Shown: positions 1 to 7,341 of the stretch, piece after piece
Position numbering within the stretch: position 1 is the first letter of the stretch
Layout of the letters: each line of letters opens with the position of its first letter
Assembly (NCBI GenBank): GCA_015075185.1
Contig: JABTUW010000002.1
Coordinates: 1,426,001 to 1,490,000, forward strand
Direction of reading: 5' to 3'
Source: Anaerolineales bacterium
Lineage (GTDB): Bacteria > Chloroflexota > Anaerolineae > 4572-78 > J111
Length of the DNA stretch: 64,000 bases
Notes under the pieces: model-generated
Databases searched by the model: none
The model's input: only the letters and a program-made list of their open reading frames with translations
Told to the model about the DNA's origin: nothing
Program-made: the position numbers and the translations under genes

Positions 1-624
1 GGCGACGCTGTTGCGCAGCATGTCGGGCGTAGCCGTGTAAGGTGCGTGCGGCCCGACTGCCGGGATAATCAGCGGATGATCCAGCCACTCCTCGATGAAG
101 CGGCGGCAGTATTCCAGGCTTTCATCGTAGTTGGTGGCATCAGGCGAAGGAAATTTGAGGATAGTCTGGGCCAGCACGGCCCGCATCCCGGCCTCGGCCG
201 TGGCCCGGGCCACTTCACTCTCATGGTAATACATATCGCAAAAGGTGGTTACTCCGGAGCGGATCATCTCGGCGCATGCCAGTAGCGCCCCGATGTAGCT
301 AAAGTTGTGATCCACAAATTCCCGTTCCACCGGCATCATGTAGCCGTACAGCCACACGTCGAGGCGCAAGTCATCGGCCAGCCCGCGCAGTAAGGTCATC
401 GAAGCGTGGGTGTGGGCATTGATCAAGCCGGGACTGATGATGCAGTCCTGGCAGTCTATCACGGTGGCCGCCTCAAAGGCGGCTTCAAGTTCGGCAGCCG
501 GCCCGACGGCGCTGATGAGATTATCTTTGACGGCCACGGCCCCGCTGGGATAAAGACGCATCTGGCTGTCCATGGTGACCACGTAGCCGTTGGTTAATAG
601 AATATCTGCCTGTTGTTTTGTCAT
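1..624 (-). CDS. Amidohydrolase, MtaD/SAH-deaminase type (C-terminal part outside window)
   Basis: The reverse strand is open from an ATG at 624 to the window edge (208 codons). The product begins MTKQQADILL, has the strand-rich amidohydrolase N-terminus, then the metal-binding NAHTHASM motif near residue 68 (HxH) and the MIRSGVTTFCDMYYH segment typical of 5-methylthioadenosine/S-adenosylhomocysteine deaminases and related cytosine-deaminase-like hydrolases. The visible HAPYT near the edge also fits this family. These enzymes deaminate adenosine or guanine-like substrates in the cytoplasm; the exact substrate cannot be told because the C-terminal metal ligands are missing. A second family member lies at 13246-14583. 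Confidence 0.85.
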   Translation of the reverse strand, partial: MTKQQADILLTNGYVVTMDSQMRLYPSGAVAVKDNLISAVGPAAELEAAFEAATVIDCQDCIISPGLINAHTHASMTLLRGLADDLRLDVWLYGYMMPVEREFVDHNFSYIGALLACAEMIRSGVTTFCDMYYHESEVARATAEAGMRAVLAQTILKFPSPDATNYDESLEYCRRFIEEWLDHPLIIPAVGPHAPYTATPDMLRNSVA

Positions 625-651
625 TGAGATTGTCCTGACTTGCAATGCTGT

Positions 652-674
652 GGGACAAACTAACAGTTTGTCCC
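652..674. repeat. Perfect 10-bp hairpin upstream of the amidohydrolase
   Basis: GGGACAAACT and AGTTTGTCCC flank a 3-nt loop. It lies 28 bases upstream of the amidohydrolase start and does not code. It resembles the other short near-perfect palindromes at 45245-45376 and 63432-63465. There is no T-run, so it is not an obvious terminator. Confidence 0.7.
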
Positions 675-776
675 CCAAATCTTTCTTTATGGTAAAAAAC
701 GAGCCAGGGCAAGGGGCGCCGCTGGCTCGGTTGGTTTATACTCGATTGAGGAAGGGGGATTGAAGTTCAATTCGGC

Positions 777-1061
777 CTAAAGTCTCCAGTCACGATCATC
801 GTCTTCGGCCTCCATATCGTCGTCAAGGAAGAGGTCTTCATCTTCGTCATCATCCCAGGCCAGCTCCTCATCTTCTTCTTCGTCGTCAATCAGCTCGTCG
901 TCCTCCCACTCCTCTTCATCTTCGCCCAGGTCAACCAAATCATCTAACACCTCATAGGTCAGACAACCTTCTTCCGGGTCATAGATGATCTCTTCTGAGG
1001 TGCAAATTTTATCTTCCCAGAAGATGCAATCAGTTGCGCGGCAGATAATTTTTGTGGCCAT
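777..1061 (-). CDS. Small acidic protein with four N-terminal cysteines
   Basis: A 94-residue protein. The first third holds four Cys (about 7, 12, 20, 33) in a CxxxxC...C...C layout resembling the DUF1540-type metal-binding module; the last 55 residues are almost entirely Asp/Glu. A good ribosome site (GAGGGAT) precedes the ATG, and the SD overlaps the end of the VKOR gene, whose stop is 2 bases upstream, so the two are co-transcribed and probably coupled. Its place after a DsbA-like and a VKOR gene suggests a link to thiol or metal handling, but that is inference. No signal peptide, so cytoplasmic. Function unknown. Confidence 0.75.
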   Translation of the reverse strand: MATKIICRATDCIFWEDKICTSEEIIYDPEEGCLTYEVLDDLVDLGEDEEEWEDDELIDDEEEDEELAWDDDEDEDLFLDDDMEAEDDDRDWRL

Positions 1062-1063
1062 GC

Positions 1064-1555
1064 TTATCCCTCGGTCATATAGTAAGATTGATTATTGCGT
1101 AAGTTGAATATTGATAGAACGAATATGGCGACCATAATAATCGCCGAGGCGACACACCACCGGCAGATGGCGTAGATCACAAACAACTCGACGTAGGTCA
1201 AATAGGCCGAATATAACACACCTGCCAGTGAAATGCCAAATATGGCTAAGGCCACATAGGGCGACCAGCCCCGGTTGCTGATGGCCGGCTGGCCCTGGCT
1301 GAGCAACAAAACCAGCAGGGCAGCATACGACATTAGCCCCAAAACCGGGAGAGGAATTCCGGCCAAATTGGCATAAACACTGTCTTTGACGGTTTCACAG
1401 CCGGTGGAACCCCCACACGACAGGGTTGCTCCGGGCACGGTGTAGCCCCACATCAAATAAGCCGACACACCCAGTCCGGCGATAGTCAGCACGACCATCA
1501 GTAAAGTCAACCAGTCCAGGCTGATCAACCTCAAACGAGTTGTAATTGTACTCAT
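1064..1555 (-). CDS. Vitamin K epoxide reductase (VKOR) family protein
   Basis: A 163-residue membrane protein with about four hydrophobic helices. It has the family signatures: a periplasmic-loop Cys pair (Cys47 and Cys53, in a CGGSTGC setting), the Ser-Val-Tyr-Ala...Gly-Ile-Pro segment at about 59-68, and a CRWC quinone-facing redox motif at 131-134. VKOR homologues reoxidise DsbA-like thiol oxidases and pass electrons to quinone, replacing DsbB. The start ATG overlaps the stop of the upstream DsbA-like gene (ATGA), so the two are translationally coupled, and VKOR is the natural redox partner of that protein. Confidence 0.93.
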   Translation of the reverse strand: MSTITTRLRLISLDWLTLLMVVLTIAGLGVSAYLMWGYTVPGATLSCGGSTGCETVKDSVYANLAGIPLPVLGLMSYAALLVLLLSQGQPAISNRGWSPYVALAIFGISLAGVLYSAYLTYVELFVIYAICRWCVASAIIMVAIFVLSIFNLRNNQSYYMTEG

Positions 1556-2232
1556 TGTCCAGCTCTAGCTAACTCCTGATCAATTACCCGCTTGAATTCT
1601 TCATAAGGCACGTTGCCCTCAATCCGCTGATTGTTGACAAAGAAGGTCGGGGTGGCGCTAACCCCCTTGTTCCTCGCCGCCTGGCGGGCGCTCTCGACAT
1701 CGGCGCGATGCATCCCGTTGGATAGGCACTGGCTCATTGCATTTTGGTCTAAGCCGGTGCGTCCGGCCAGGTCGGCCAGGTTGCCCTGATTCCAGGCAGT
1801 GCCCTGATTTTCAAACAGGGCGTGCTCGTACTCAAAAAATTTGCCCTGATCCGCCGCACACCAGGCCGCTTCGGCCGCCAACGCCGACTCCGGCCGGCCC
1901 TGATGGAAAGAATGAACGATAAATTTTACCTTACCCGTTTGCATATACTCTGCATCCAGCAGAGGAAATTTCTCGAGCACAAAGTCTCGACAATGCGGTC
2001 AGCCATAATCCGAATATTCAACCATCGTGACCGGAGCCGTCGCCGGGCCCTTACTGGGAAAGACACTCAGGTCAACATTGGCCGTGACCTGGTTGCCCAT
2101 AAAGCCCAGGGCAATCAGTCCCCCCACAATCAAAATGGCTGCGCCAGCCACCAGCCCAATCATGAGCGGCGAAATAGGGGTTGAGGCCGATGATTTTCTT
2201 GTAACTGCGGTTCGTCTGCGAGTTTTGCTCAA
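1552..2232 (-). CDS. DsbA-like thioredoxin-fold protein, probable selenoprotein (in-frame TGA at 2001-1999)
   Basis: Read straight through one TGA this is a 226-residue membrane-anchored DsbA/Thioredoxin_4 protein: TTG start at 2232 with a GAGGGAT site, basic N-terminus, one transmembrane helix (about 22-46), strand VTMVEYSDYG, then TGA-Pro-His-Cys (positions 78-81), a helical insertion, and the cis-Pro motif SATPTFF near residue 195. The family has CxxC exactly where TGA-PHC occurs, so the stop sits on the nucleophilic Cys. Reading frame is the same on both sides and there is no other lesion. The likeliest reading is UPHC with selenocysteine; a nonsense mutation or base error is the alternative. 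ATGA overlap with VKOR supports a live operon. Confidence 0.8.
1948..1990 (-). promoter_or_regulatory. Candidate bacterial SECIS hairpins downstream of the TGA
   Basis: On the mRNA strand two hairpins follow the TGA. The first pairs TCGAG (1990-1986) with CTCGA (1977-1973) around an 8-nt loop. The second pairs CTCTGC (1964-1959) with GCAGAG (1953-1948) around the loop TGGAT, which has G at the second loop position as bacterial SECIS loops usually do. The second loop lies 40 nt past the TGA, slightly beyond the 16-37 nt usually quoted, and the first is too close. Suggestive, not decisive. Confidence 0.4.
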
Positions 2233-2334
2233 TGGATTATCCCTCAATCAGGTTGCAAGTTATAGGTGACAGAAGCTATTTCTGCTACTTGCTACCCGTT
2301 ATTTTTCCTACAAGAGTTTAACCAATTTAGACAG

Positions 2335-3639
2335 TCAGTCAAGTATCCAAACTTCAACTGTGGCCCCGGCTGGCAGATAGGTGACATTTTCCGGCGCTAC
2401 CACCAGACCATTCGCCCAAACCATGGAGGTCAGGATGCCTGACCCCTGCACTTGTACCCCACTGCCCCGGGTGGTGACATGATAGCCATCCGGCTCCAGG
2501 TAGACCAGGGCGCGCATGTAATGCCGTCGCCCGCTGTTAGTGATTTCTTCGTCCAGACAGGCTCGCACGCTGGTTTTGGCATAAGAGCGTTGTCCCCCCA
2601 GTTTCAAAATAGCCGGGCGGGCGAAAACCTCAAAGGCGACCATGGCTGCCACCGGATTGCCGGGCAGGCCGATCAAGGGCACCGTGTCGCGCAGGTTGCC
2701 GCTTTCATCAGGACGGCCCAGCGACCCAAACGCCAGCGGCTTACCCGGTTTGATAGCCACCTGCCAAAACCGCATTTCCCCTTCGGCGGCCAGCACTGTT
2801 TTGACTATATCGAAATCGCCAACCGATACCCCGGCCGAAGTCAGGAACAGGTCCACATTTTGCGCCAAGCCCTCGCGGATTTTGGCGGTCAGCTCTTCAA
2901 CGGTATCATGGGCAATGCCGAGCATGATCGCTTCGCCGCCATATTTTTCGACCAGGGCCGCCTGGGTGTATTCATTGGAGTTGCGGATTTTACCCGGTTC
3001 CAACGGTTGGTCTACATCCACCAATTCGTCGCCGGTGGCTAGAATGGCCACCCGCGGCCGCCGGTGAACGGCTACCTGGGCCTGGCCCATCGCCGCCAGC
3101 ACGCCGATATCTTGCGGGCGCAGCCGGCGTCCGGCTTCCAGAACAACCTGGCCGGCCTTGATGTCTTCACCGGCGGGACGCACATTATCACCCGCAGCGA
3201 CGGCCTGATAAATTAACACTTCACCGGCTTGCGGCTCTTGCTGAACAGAGATGTATTCGCTGGTTTCCTCAAACCGAACGACCGCATCAGCGCCCTCCGG
3301 GATAGGTGCGCCGGTCATAATCCGGACAGCGGTGTGGGGCGATAAGGACTTGGACGGCGTGGCCCCGGCCGGAACGTTGTCAATCACCTTAAGACGAACC
3401 GGCGTTTCTTTCGACGCGCCCGTGCAATCCGCCGCAATGACCGCGTAGCCATCCATCGCTGAATTGGCAAAGGGGGGAACGTCAGCTTGAGCGGTAACAG
3501 GTTGCGCCAGAACGCGATTGAAACTCTGGCGTAGAGGCGTCCATTCTGATGCAACAGGGGTAATCTTTGCCAGGATTAGCTCGAGCGCTTCTTCAACAGG
3601 AATGAGCGGTTTGGGGATATTTTGTTTGGTTACTGCCAT
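2335..3639 (-). CDS. moeA: Molybdopterin molybdenumtransferase MoeA
   Basis: A 434-residue protein, close to the usual MoeA length. It carries the N-terminal segment FANSAMDGYA, the MTGAPIPEGADAVVRFE motif, the central TGDEL...GKIRNSN segment (MoCF domain), TSAGVSVGDFD and the IGLPGNPVAA motif, followed by the C-terminal beta domain. MoeA inserts molybdate into adenylylated molybdopterin, so the cell makes Mo enzymes; a Mo-hydroxylase is encoded at 32663-36496. It is transcribed alone, away from the other moa/mob genes. No oddities. Confidence 0.96.
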   Translation of the reverse strand: MAVTKQNIPKPLIPVEEALELILAKITPVASEWTPLRQSFNRVLAQPVTAQADVPPFANSAMDGYAVIAADCTGASKETPVRLKVIDNVPAGATPSKSLSPHTAVRIMTGAPIPEGADAVVRFEETSEYISVQQEPQAGEVLIYQAVAAGDNVRPAGEDIKAGQVVLEAGRRLRPQDIGVLAAMGQAQVAVHRRPRVAILATGDELVDVDQPLEPGKIRNSNEYTQAALVEKYGGEAIMLGIAHDTVEELTAKIREGLAQNVDLFLTSAGVSVGDFDIVKTVLAAEGEMRFWQVAIKPGKPLAFGSLGRPDESGNLRDTVPLIGLPGNPVAAMVAFEVFARPAILKLGGQRSYAKTSVRACLDEEITNSGRRHYMRALVYLEPDGYHVTTRGSGVQVQGSGILTSMVWANGLVVAPENVTYLPAGATVEVWILD

Positions 3640-3648
3640 AGTTTAAGT

Positions 3649-3654
3649 ATTATA
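3649..3654 (-). promoter_or_regulatory. Extended -10 box of moeA
   Basis: The reverse strand reads TTGGTATAAT, that is TGn followed by a perfect TATAAT. Only about 10 bases separate the box from the moeA ATG at 3639, so the transcript would be leaderless or nearly so. No SD fits in that space. Confidence 0.5.
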
Positions 3655-3816
3655 CCAAGAGGTTAAAATTGTAAAGGGGGCAAACCTTAAAATTATGGTC
3701 AAATTGGGCCGCGCAGGAGCAGGCAGACAAAACTCCTTGTTTTTTAACCGGAAGATTGTTTTTCGTCTGCCTGGCCGTCCTTCCAAGTGAGAACTGCGCA
3801 TTAACCCACCGAAGAT

Positions 3817-3845
3817 TTGACGAAAGCGCCCTTCATCGCTAGAAT
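3817..3845 (+). promoter_or_regulatory. Sigma70-type promoter of rplY
   Basis: TTGACG at 3817-3822 and TAGAAT at 3840-3845, spaced 17 nt. It faces rplY and leaves a leader of about 150 nt that contains the hairpin at 3863-3896. Confidence 0.55.
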
Positions 3846-3862
3846 AGCAAAGTTGTCTCGAC

Positions 3863-3896
3863 AAAATCGTCCGCATTGTGGGGCGATTTTATTTTG
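3863..3896 (+). terminator. Terminator-like hairpin in the rplY leader (possible attenuator)
   Basis: Ten pairs (one G-T) join AAAATCGTCC to GGGCGATTTT around an 8-nt loop, followed by ATTTTG. It lies between the promoter and rplY, so it would stop most transcripts before the gene unless controlled, as in autoregulated ribosomal-protein leaders. Confidence 0.45.
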
Positions 3897-4000
3897 TGGA
3901 GAGATTTTAAGCAAATTTATAAATTACGCTAACTGGACCCGGTTTCCTGTCGTCCTTTCGACATGCCGACCGCCCTAGCGATGAAGGAGTAAAAAGGTTT

Positions 4001-4657
4001 ATGGAAGCCCTTGAATTGAAAGCAGAAGTTCGTGAAACCACCGGCAAGCATGTCGGGCAGTTGCGCCGGCGGGGTTATGTGCCGGCGGTGCTCTATGGCA
4101 AAGGCATCGAAGCCGACCCCATTCAAATTGAGGCTAAAGCCTTGCGTAAAGTTCTGGCCCAGGCCGGCACGCACCAACTGATTGCCCTGCAAATCGGCAA
4201 GACAAAGCCGCGCATGACCCTGGCCCGCGATATCCAAATTGACGCCGTCAAACGCAATCTCTTGCATGTTGACTTTTATGCCGTGAACATGAGGGAGAAA
4301 GTGACCGCCGAGGTGCCGCTGGTCTTTGTCGGGGTGTCTCCGGCAGTTAAAGATTTGGGTGGCATTCTGGTACATAGTATGGCGGAAATTGAAATTGAGT
4401 GTATGCCAGCCGACCTACTGGCGGCAGTTGAGGTGGATGTCACAGGTCTAACCGAACTTGACGCCATGCTCACCGTCGCCGATTTGAAAGTGCCAAGCAC
4501 CATCACCATCCTCTCTGATCCTGAGTCAATGGTGGCTAAGGTTGAAGCACCAAGCGTAGCGGCGGAGGTTCTGGAAGAAGAAGAAGCAGCGGCCAGCGCC
4601 GAGCCGGAGGTTATCACTGGGGCCAAAGAAAAGAAAGAAGAAGAAGCGGAAGAGTAA
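4001..4657 (+). CDS. rplY: Ribosomal protein bL25, long CTC/TL5 form
   Basis: A 218-residue protein beginning MEALELKAEVRETTGK, with the L25 5S-rRNA-binding domain in the first 95 residues (RRGYVPAVLYGKG), the TL5/CTC beta domain after it (VPLVFVGVSPAVKDLGG, VDVTGLTELDAML) and a Glu/Ala/Lys-rich tail. It binds 5S rRNA in the large subunit and is the general-stress form in many bacteria. SD AAGGAG lies 11 bases before the ATG. It is monocistronic, with its own promoter and a strong terminator. Confidence 0.96.
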   Translation: MEALELKAEVRETTGKHVGQLRRRGYVPAVLYGKGIEADPIQIEAKALRKVLAQAGTHQLIALQIGKTKPRMTLARDIQIDAVKRNLLHVDFYAVNMREKVTAEVPLVFVGVSPAVKDLGGILVHSMAEIEIECMPADLLAAVEVDVTGLTELDAMLTVADLKVPSTITILSDPESMVAKVEAPSVAAEVLEEEEAAASAEPEVITGAKEKKEEEAEE

Positions 4658-4672
4658 TTCTTTTACGCCAAC

Positions 4673-4702
4673 AAAAACCGGGACACGGGTCCCGGTTTTT
4701 TG
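4673..4702 (+). terminator. Rho-independent terminator of rplY
   Basis: An 11-bp perfect stem, AAAAACCGGGA with TCCCGGTTTTT, loop of 6, ending in a T-run, 15 bases after the rplY stop. Confidence 0.9.
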
Positions 4703-4711
4703 TTACTGCTC

Positions 4712-4754
4712 AGGTGACTGGCACTTTTCTCCTCTAACCAAGTGCCAATCACCT
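4712..4754. repeat. 15-bp inverted repeat between converging genes
   Basis: AGGTGACTGGCACTT and AAGTGCCAATCACCT pair with one mismatch around 13 nt. It lies between rplY (+) and the small gene at 4779 (-), and could form a weak bidirectional terminator. Confidence 0.6.
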
Positions 4755-4778
4755 TTAGCCTGAACAGTTATATTTTTG

Positions 4779-4994
4779 TTATTTTGGCCCAACTAATTTG
4801 ACCTCGTAACCGTGGCCTTCCAGAATTTCTTTCAACTCCTCCACATCGCCGCGCCCAGCCCAGCGGTTGCTGCGGCGATCCCACCAGATGCGGTCTTTCA
4901 GCAGGTCGCGCAGTTTGTCTCGCTCGTTAACCGGGAAGACCATGGTCCGGTCTTTGCGCTTAATGGTGACGACTATTTTTTCCTCTTCACTCAT
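4779..4994 (-). CDS. Small conserved-looking protein of unknown function
   Basis: 71 residues, charged and without membrane segments: MSEEEKIVVTIKRKDR..., with a Trp-rich centre (IWWDRRSNRWAGRGD) and a C-terminal part with helix and strand character (VEELKEILEGHGYEVKLVG). A strong ribosome site (GAGGAG) 8 bases before the ATG supports it as a real gene. It stands alone between rplY and a repeat-filled spacer. No family recognised. Confidence 0.7.
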   Translation of the reverse strand: MSEEEKIVVTIKRKDRTMVFPVNERDKLRDLLKDRIWWDRRSNRWAGRGDVEELKEILEGHGYEVKLVGPK

Positions 4995-5018
4995 AAGGAA
5001 CTCCTCTAAAAGTTATTG

Positions 5019-5143
5019 TGGCAGATGGCAGGTAGCAAAGTAGCAAGTAACAGGTGGCAGAAATAACCTTATAAACCTGAAATTTGTAGTCCGTAACCTG
5101 TTACCTGAGACTTACAACCTGTAACCTGTAAGCTGCAACTTGG
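5019..5143. repeat. Heptad-periodic inverted repeat element
   Basis: Left arm reads TGGCAGA TGGCAGG TAGCAAA GTAGCAA; right arm reads TAACCTG TTACCTG ... CAACCTG TAACCTG TAAGCTG. Both arms have a 7-nt period and are roughly complementary. It fills the spacer between two minus-strand genes. Confidence 0.75.
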
Positions 5144-5150
5144 CCACTGG

Positions 5151-6341
5151 CTAAACCACTCGCTGCTCGCGTAATGCGGCGATAGCAGCTTCGTCATAGC
5201 CCAATTCAGCCAACACCTCGGCGGTGTGCTGGCCCAAAATGGGTGGAGCCAGGCGGTAGCTCACTGGCGTGGCCGAGAGATTAACCGGATTGCCCATAGA
5301 TTTGACCGGTCCGATCAGCGGATGCTGTAAATCTACAATAAAATGGCGCGCCCGGTGCTGAGGATGGGCCAGGGTGTCGGCAATGGTGTCGATTGGGCCG
5401 TTGGGAATACCGGTATCTTTCAACTTCTCCAGCCAGTAGTCTGCCGGCTGGGTAGAGAACAATTCATCCAGAACGGGTATCAACTCGCTCCGATTTTTAT
5501 TGCGGTCCTTGTTGGTGGCGAAGCGCGGGTCGTTCTTTAGATGCTCCAACCCCAAGGCGTCGCAAAAGGCCTGCCACAGTTTCTCCGTACCAACGGCCAG
5601 GATAATGTACTTGTCCCTGGCTTGAAAAACCTGATAAGGCACAATATTGGGGTGAATGTTGCCGAGGCGCTGCGGCTCCTGGCCGCCGTTGAGCAGCGAC
5701 GACGCCAGCATGGTTAGCCAGGCTGATTGGCTCTCCATGAGCGTTATATCCAGGACCTGCCCCTGGCCTGTCCGTTCGCGGGCCAGCAGCGCCGCCAAAA
5801 TGCCAATGGTCGAGTACAGGCCGGTGGTAATATCGGCAATGGGGATGGGATAGCGCATCGGTTCGCCATCCGGCTCGCCGGTCACACTCATCAAACCGGC
5901 CTCGCCTTGAGCGATCAAATCGTAGCCGGGCCGTTCGGCGTAGGGGCCGGTGCTGCCGTAGCCGCTAATCAGGCAGTAGATCAGGCGCGGGTTCAAAGCT
6001 TGCAACGTTTCGACATCTACCCCGGCCCGCCGCCGCGAAGATTCCTTGGGAATATTGCAGACAAATACATCCGCACTGGCAATCAGTTGGTGCAAAACCT
6101 TTTGCCCTGCCACCGATTTGATGTCGAGGGTCAGGCTGCGCTTGTTGCGATTGATGCTCAAAAAGTAGGCGCTTTCTCCCTCGACAAAAGGAGGTCCCCA
6201 GCCCCGGCTCTGGTCTCCGGCGCCGGGTGTTTCGATTTTAATGACATCAGCGCCGAGATCACCCAACAACATGGTGCAGTAAGGACCGGCCAGGGCCTGG
6301 GTTAAATCAATCACGCGCATATTTTCTAGAATAGTTGCCAT
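5151..6341 (-). CDS. CaiB/BaiF (family III) CoA-transferase
   Basis: 396 residues, the normal length. It starts with the family signature MRVIDLTQALAGPYCTMLLGDLGADVIKIE, followed by RNKRSLTLD and the region GEPDGEPMRYPIPIADITTGLY that contains the catalytic Asp (in IADI, near residue 170). These enzymes move CoA between carboxylic acids (formyl/oxalate, carnitine, succinate/benzylsuccinate types). The substrate cannot be told. No acyl-CoA dehydrogenase or hydratase lies beside it; it is flanked by repeat elements, so it is probably transcribed alone. Confidence 0.93.
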   Translation of the reverse strand: MATILENMRVIDLTQALAGPYCTMLLGDLGADVIKIETPGAGDQSRGWGPPFVEGESAYFLSINRNKRSLTLDIKSVAGQKVLHQLIASADVFVCNIPKESSRRRAGVDVETLQALNPRLIYCLISGYGSTGPYAERPGYDLIAQGEAGLMSVTGEPDGEPMRYPIPIADITTGLYSTIGILAALLARERTGQGQVLDITLMESQSAWLTMLASSLLNGGQEPQRLGNIHPNIVPYQVFQARDKYIILAVGTEKLWQAFCDALGLEHLKNDPRFATNKDRNKNRSELIPVLDELFSTQPADYWLEKLKDTGIPNGPIDTIADTLAHPQHRARHFIVDLQHPLIGPVKSMGNPVNLSATPVSYRLAPPILGQHTAEVLAELGYDEAAIAALREQRVV

Positions 6342-6437
6342 AAGCAGCCTCAGGTTCGATTGAAAGTATGATAATGCAGGCGATAAGGGTTGTCAAAGCG
6401 AGAACACACTCAGGTTTGGGACGAGTTTTCCAAAGCG

Positions 6438-6530
6438 CCTCCTTCGATACGCCCTTCGTTTCACTCAGGGCTACTCAGGATGCGTTCATCTCGTCCTGAG
6501 TAGGCCGAAGGCCATATCGAAGGACGAGAT
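6438..6530. repeat. REP-like palindromic element, copy 1
   Basis: Nested arms: CCTTCGATACG near 6441 pairs with the TATCGAAGG segment near 6515, and CTACTCAGGATG pairs with CGTCCTGAGTAG. The same words (CCCTTCGTTTCACTCAGG, CTACTCAGGATGCG) recur at 26435-26560. Non-coding. Confidence 0.75.
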
Positions 6531-6572
6531 TGCCTCTAAAATCGAACGCACCCCAAAAGCGGCGATAAATGT

Positions 6573-7187
6573 TCAAATGGGCCAGCTTTCAACAGTTACT
6601 TGCCCGCTGGTGGTTTCAGCCAGCGCAGCCTGAAAAGCGGGCAGGTCATCCGCGCTGAAAGTGAGGCGGAGCGTGACTTGAGTGGCAAACTCTTCTGCGT
6701 CAACTTGGCCCTGGTGCGCTGCGACCATCCGTTTGACTGACTCGTAAGAAGCGTAGGAAAGTGTGACTTGCACCGAACGCCGCTCGACTTTCTCAGTCAG
6801 CGGCAGTTCGGCCAGCACCGCCTGGGCGGTTTCGGTATAGGCTTTGACCAGCCCGCCCGTGCCCAGTTTGGTGCCGCCAAAATAGCGCACGATAACGATC
6901 GTCACATCGCCCAAACCGCTGCCTTTGACCACGGCCAGGGCCGGACGCCCGGCGGTGCCGCTCGGTTCTCCGGCATCACTCATGCCGTGGGTTACGGTCG
7001 CTCCATGCCCCACGGCGAAAGCATAAACCGCATGAGTGCAGCCCGGCTCTTCGGCCTTGACCTTTTCGATAAAAGCTTTAGCCGTGGCCACACTCGGCGT
7101 ATAGCCGGCCCGGCCAATAAAGCGTGAGTTCTTTACTTGCAGTTCGATCCGCGCCTCACCCGCCGGAATAGGATATGGTTGGCTCAC
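6573..7187 (-). CDS. YigZ/IMPACT family protein
   Basis: 204 residues, full family length. N-terminal UPF0029 domain with KNSRFIGRAGYTPSVATAKAFIEKVKAEEPGCTHAVYAFAVG and SDAGEPSGTAGRPAL, the hallmark of YigZ/IMPACT proteins, then IVRYFGGTKLGTGGLVKAYTETAQAVL and a C-terminal ferredoxin-like domain. Start is GTG at 7187 after AAAGGTG. The family is linked to translation or ribosome-associated regulation in bacteria and to Gcn2 control in eukaryotes; its biochemical activity is not settled. Confidence 0.93.
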   Translation of the reverse strand: MSQPYPIPAGEARIELQVKNSRFIGRAGYTPSVATAKAFIEKVKAEEPGCTHAVYAFAVGHGATVTHGMSDAGEPSGTAGRPALAVVKGSGLGDVTIVIVRYFGGTKLGTGGLVKAYTETAQAVLAELPLTEKVERRSVQVTLSYASYESVKRMVAAHQGQVDAEEFATQVTLRLTFSADDLPAFQAALAETTSGQVTVESWPI

Positions 7188-7211
7188 TCAACACCTTTGC
7201 TCTACTTAAAA

Positions 7212-7341
7212 ACATCAGATCAGAGTCTTTTATTTCTCGACAGGACCTACGGCAAGATTTACAGGATAAAAATTAGTCAAAAATCTTGTTAATCCTGTAA
7301 AACCTGTCTGTTTTCGGCAAAACGATGAACTCAGGTTAAAA
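7212..7341. mobile_element. MITE-like element A beginning at the VWA stop codon
   Basis: The reverse strand runs TAACCTGAGTTC (its TAA is the stop of the VWA gene), through heptad-like inner arms with CTCGACAGGACC, to a weaker matching end near 7212. About 100 bases match, in inverted orientation, the element at 41013-41140; the TAACCTGAGTTC end matches the element at 26401-26580. Confidence 0.6.

Noticed and set aside
1999..2247. An 82-codon reading frame ending at the TGA as a separate gene
   Set aside because: It holds only the membrane anchor and the first strand of the DsbA fold; the next reading frame is in the same frame and supplies the rest. One gene with a recoded or mutated codon explains both.
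3643..3876. A 77-codon minus-strand reading frame upstream of moeA
   Set aside because: It overlaps the rplY promoter and the moeA -10 box and has no family likeness.
5019..5143. Heptad arrays as CRISPR repeats
   Set aside because: The unit is 7 nt without constant spacers, and no cas genes are present.
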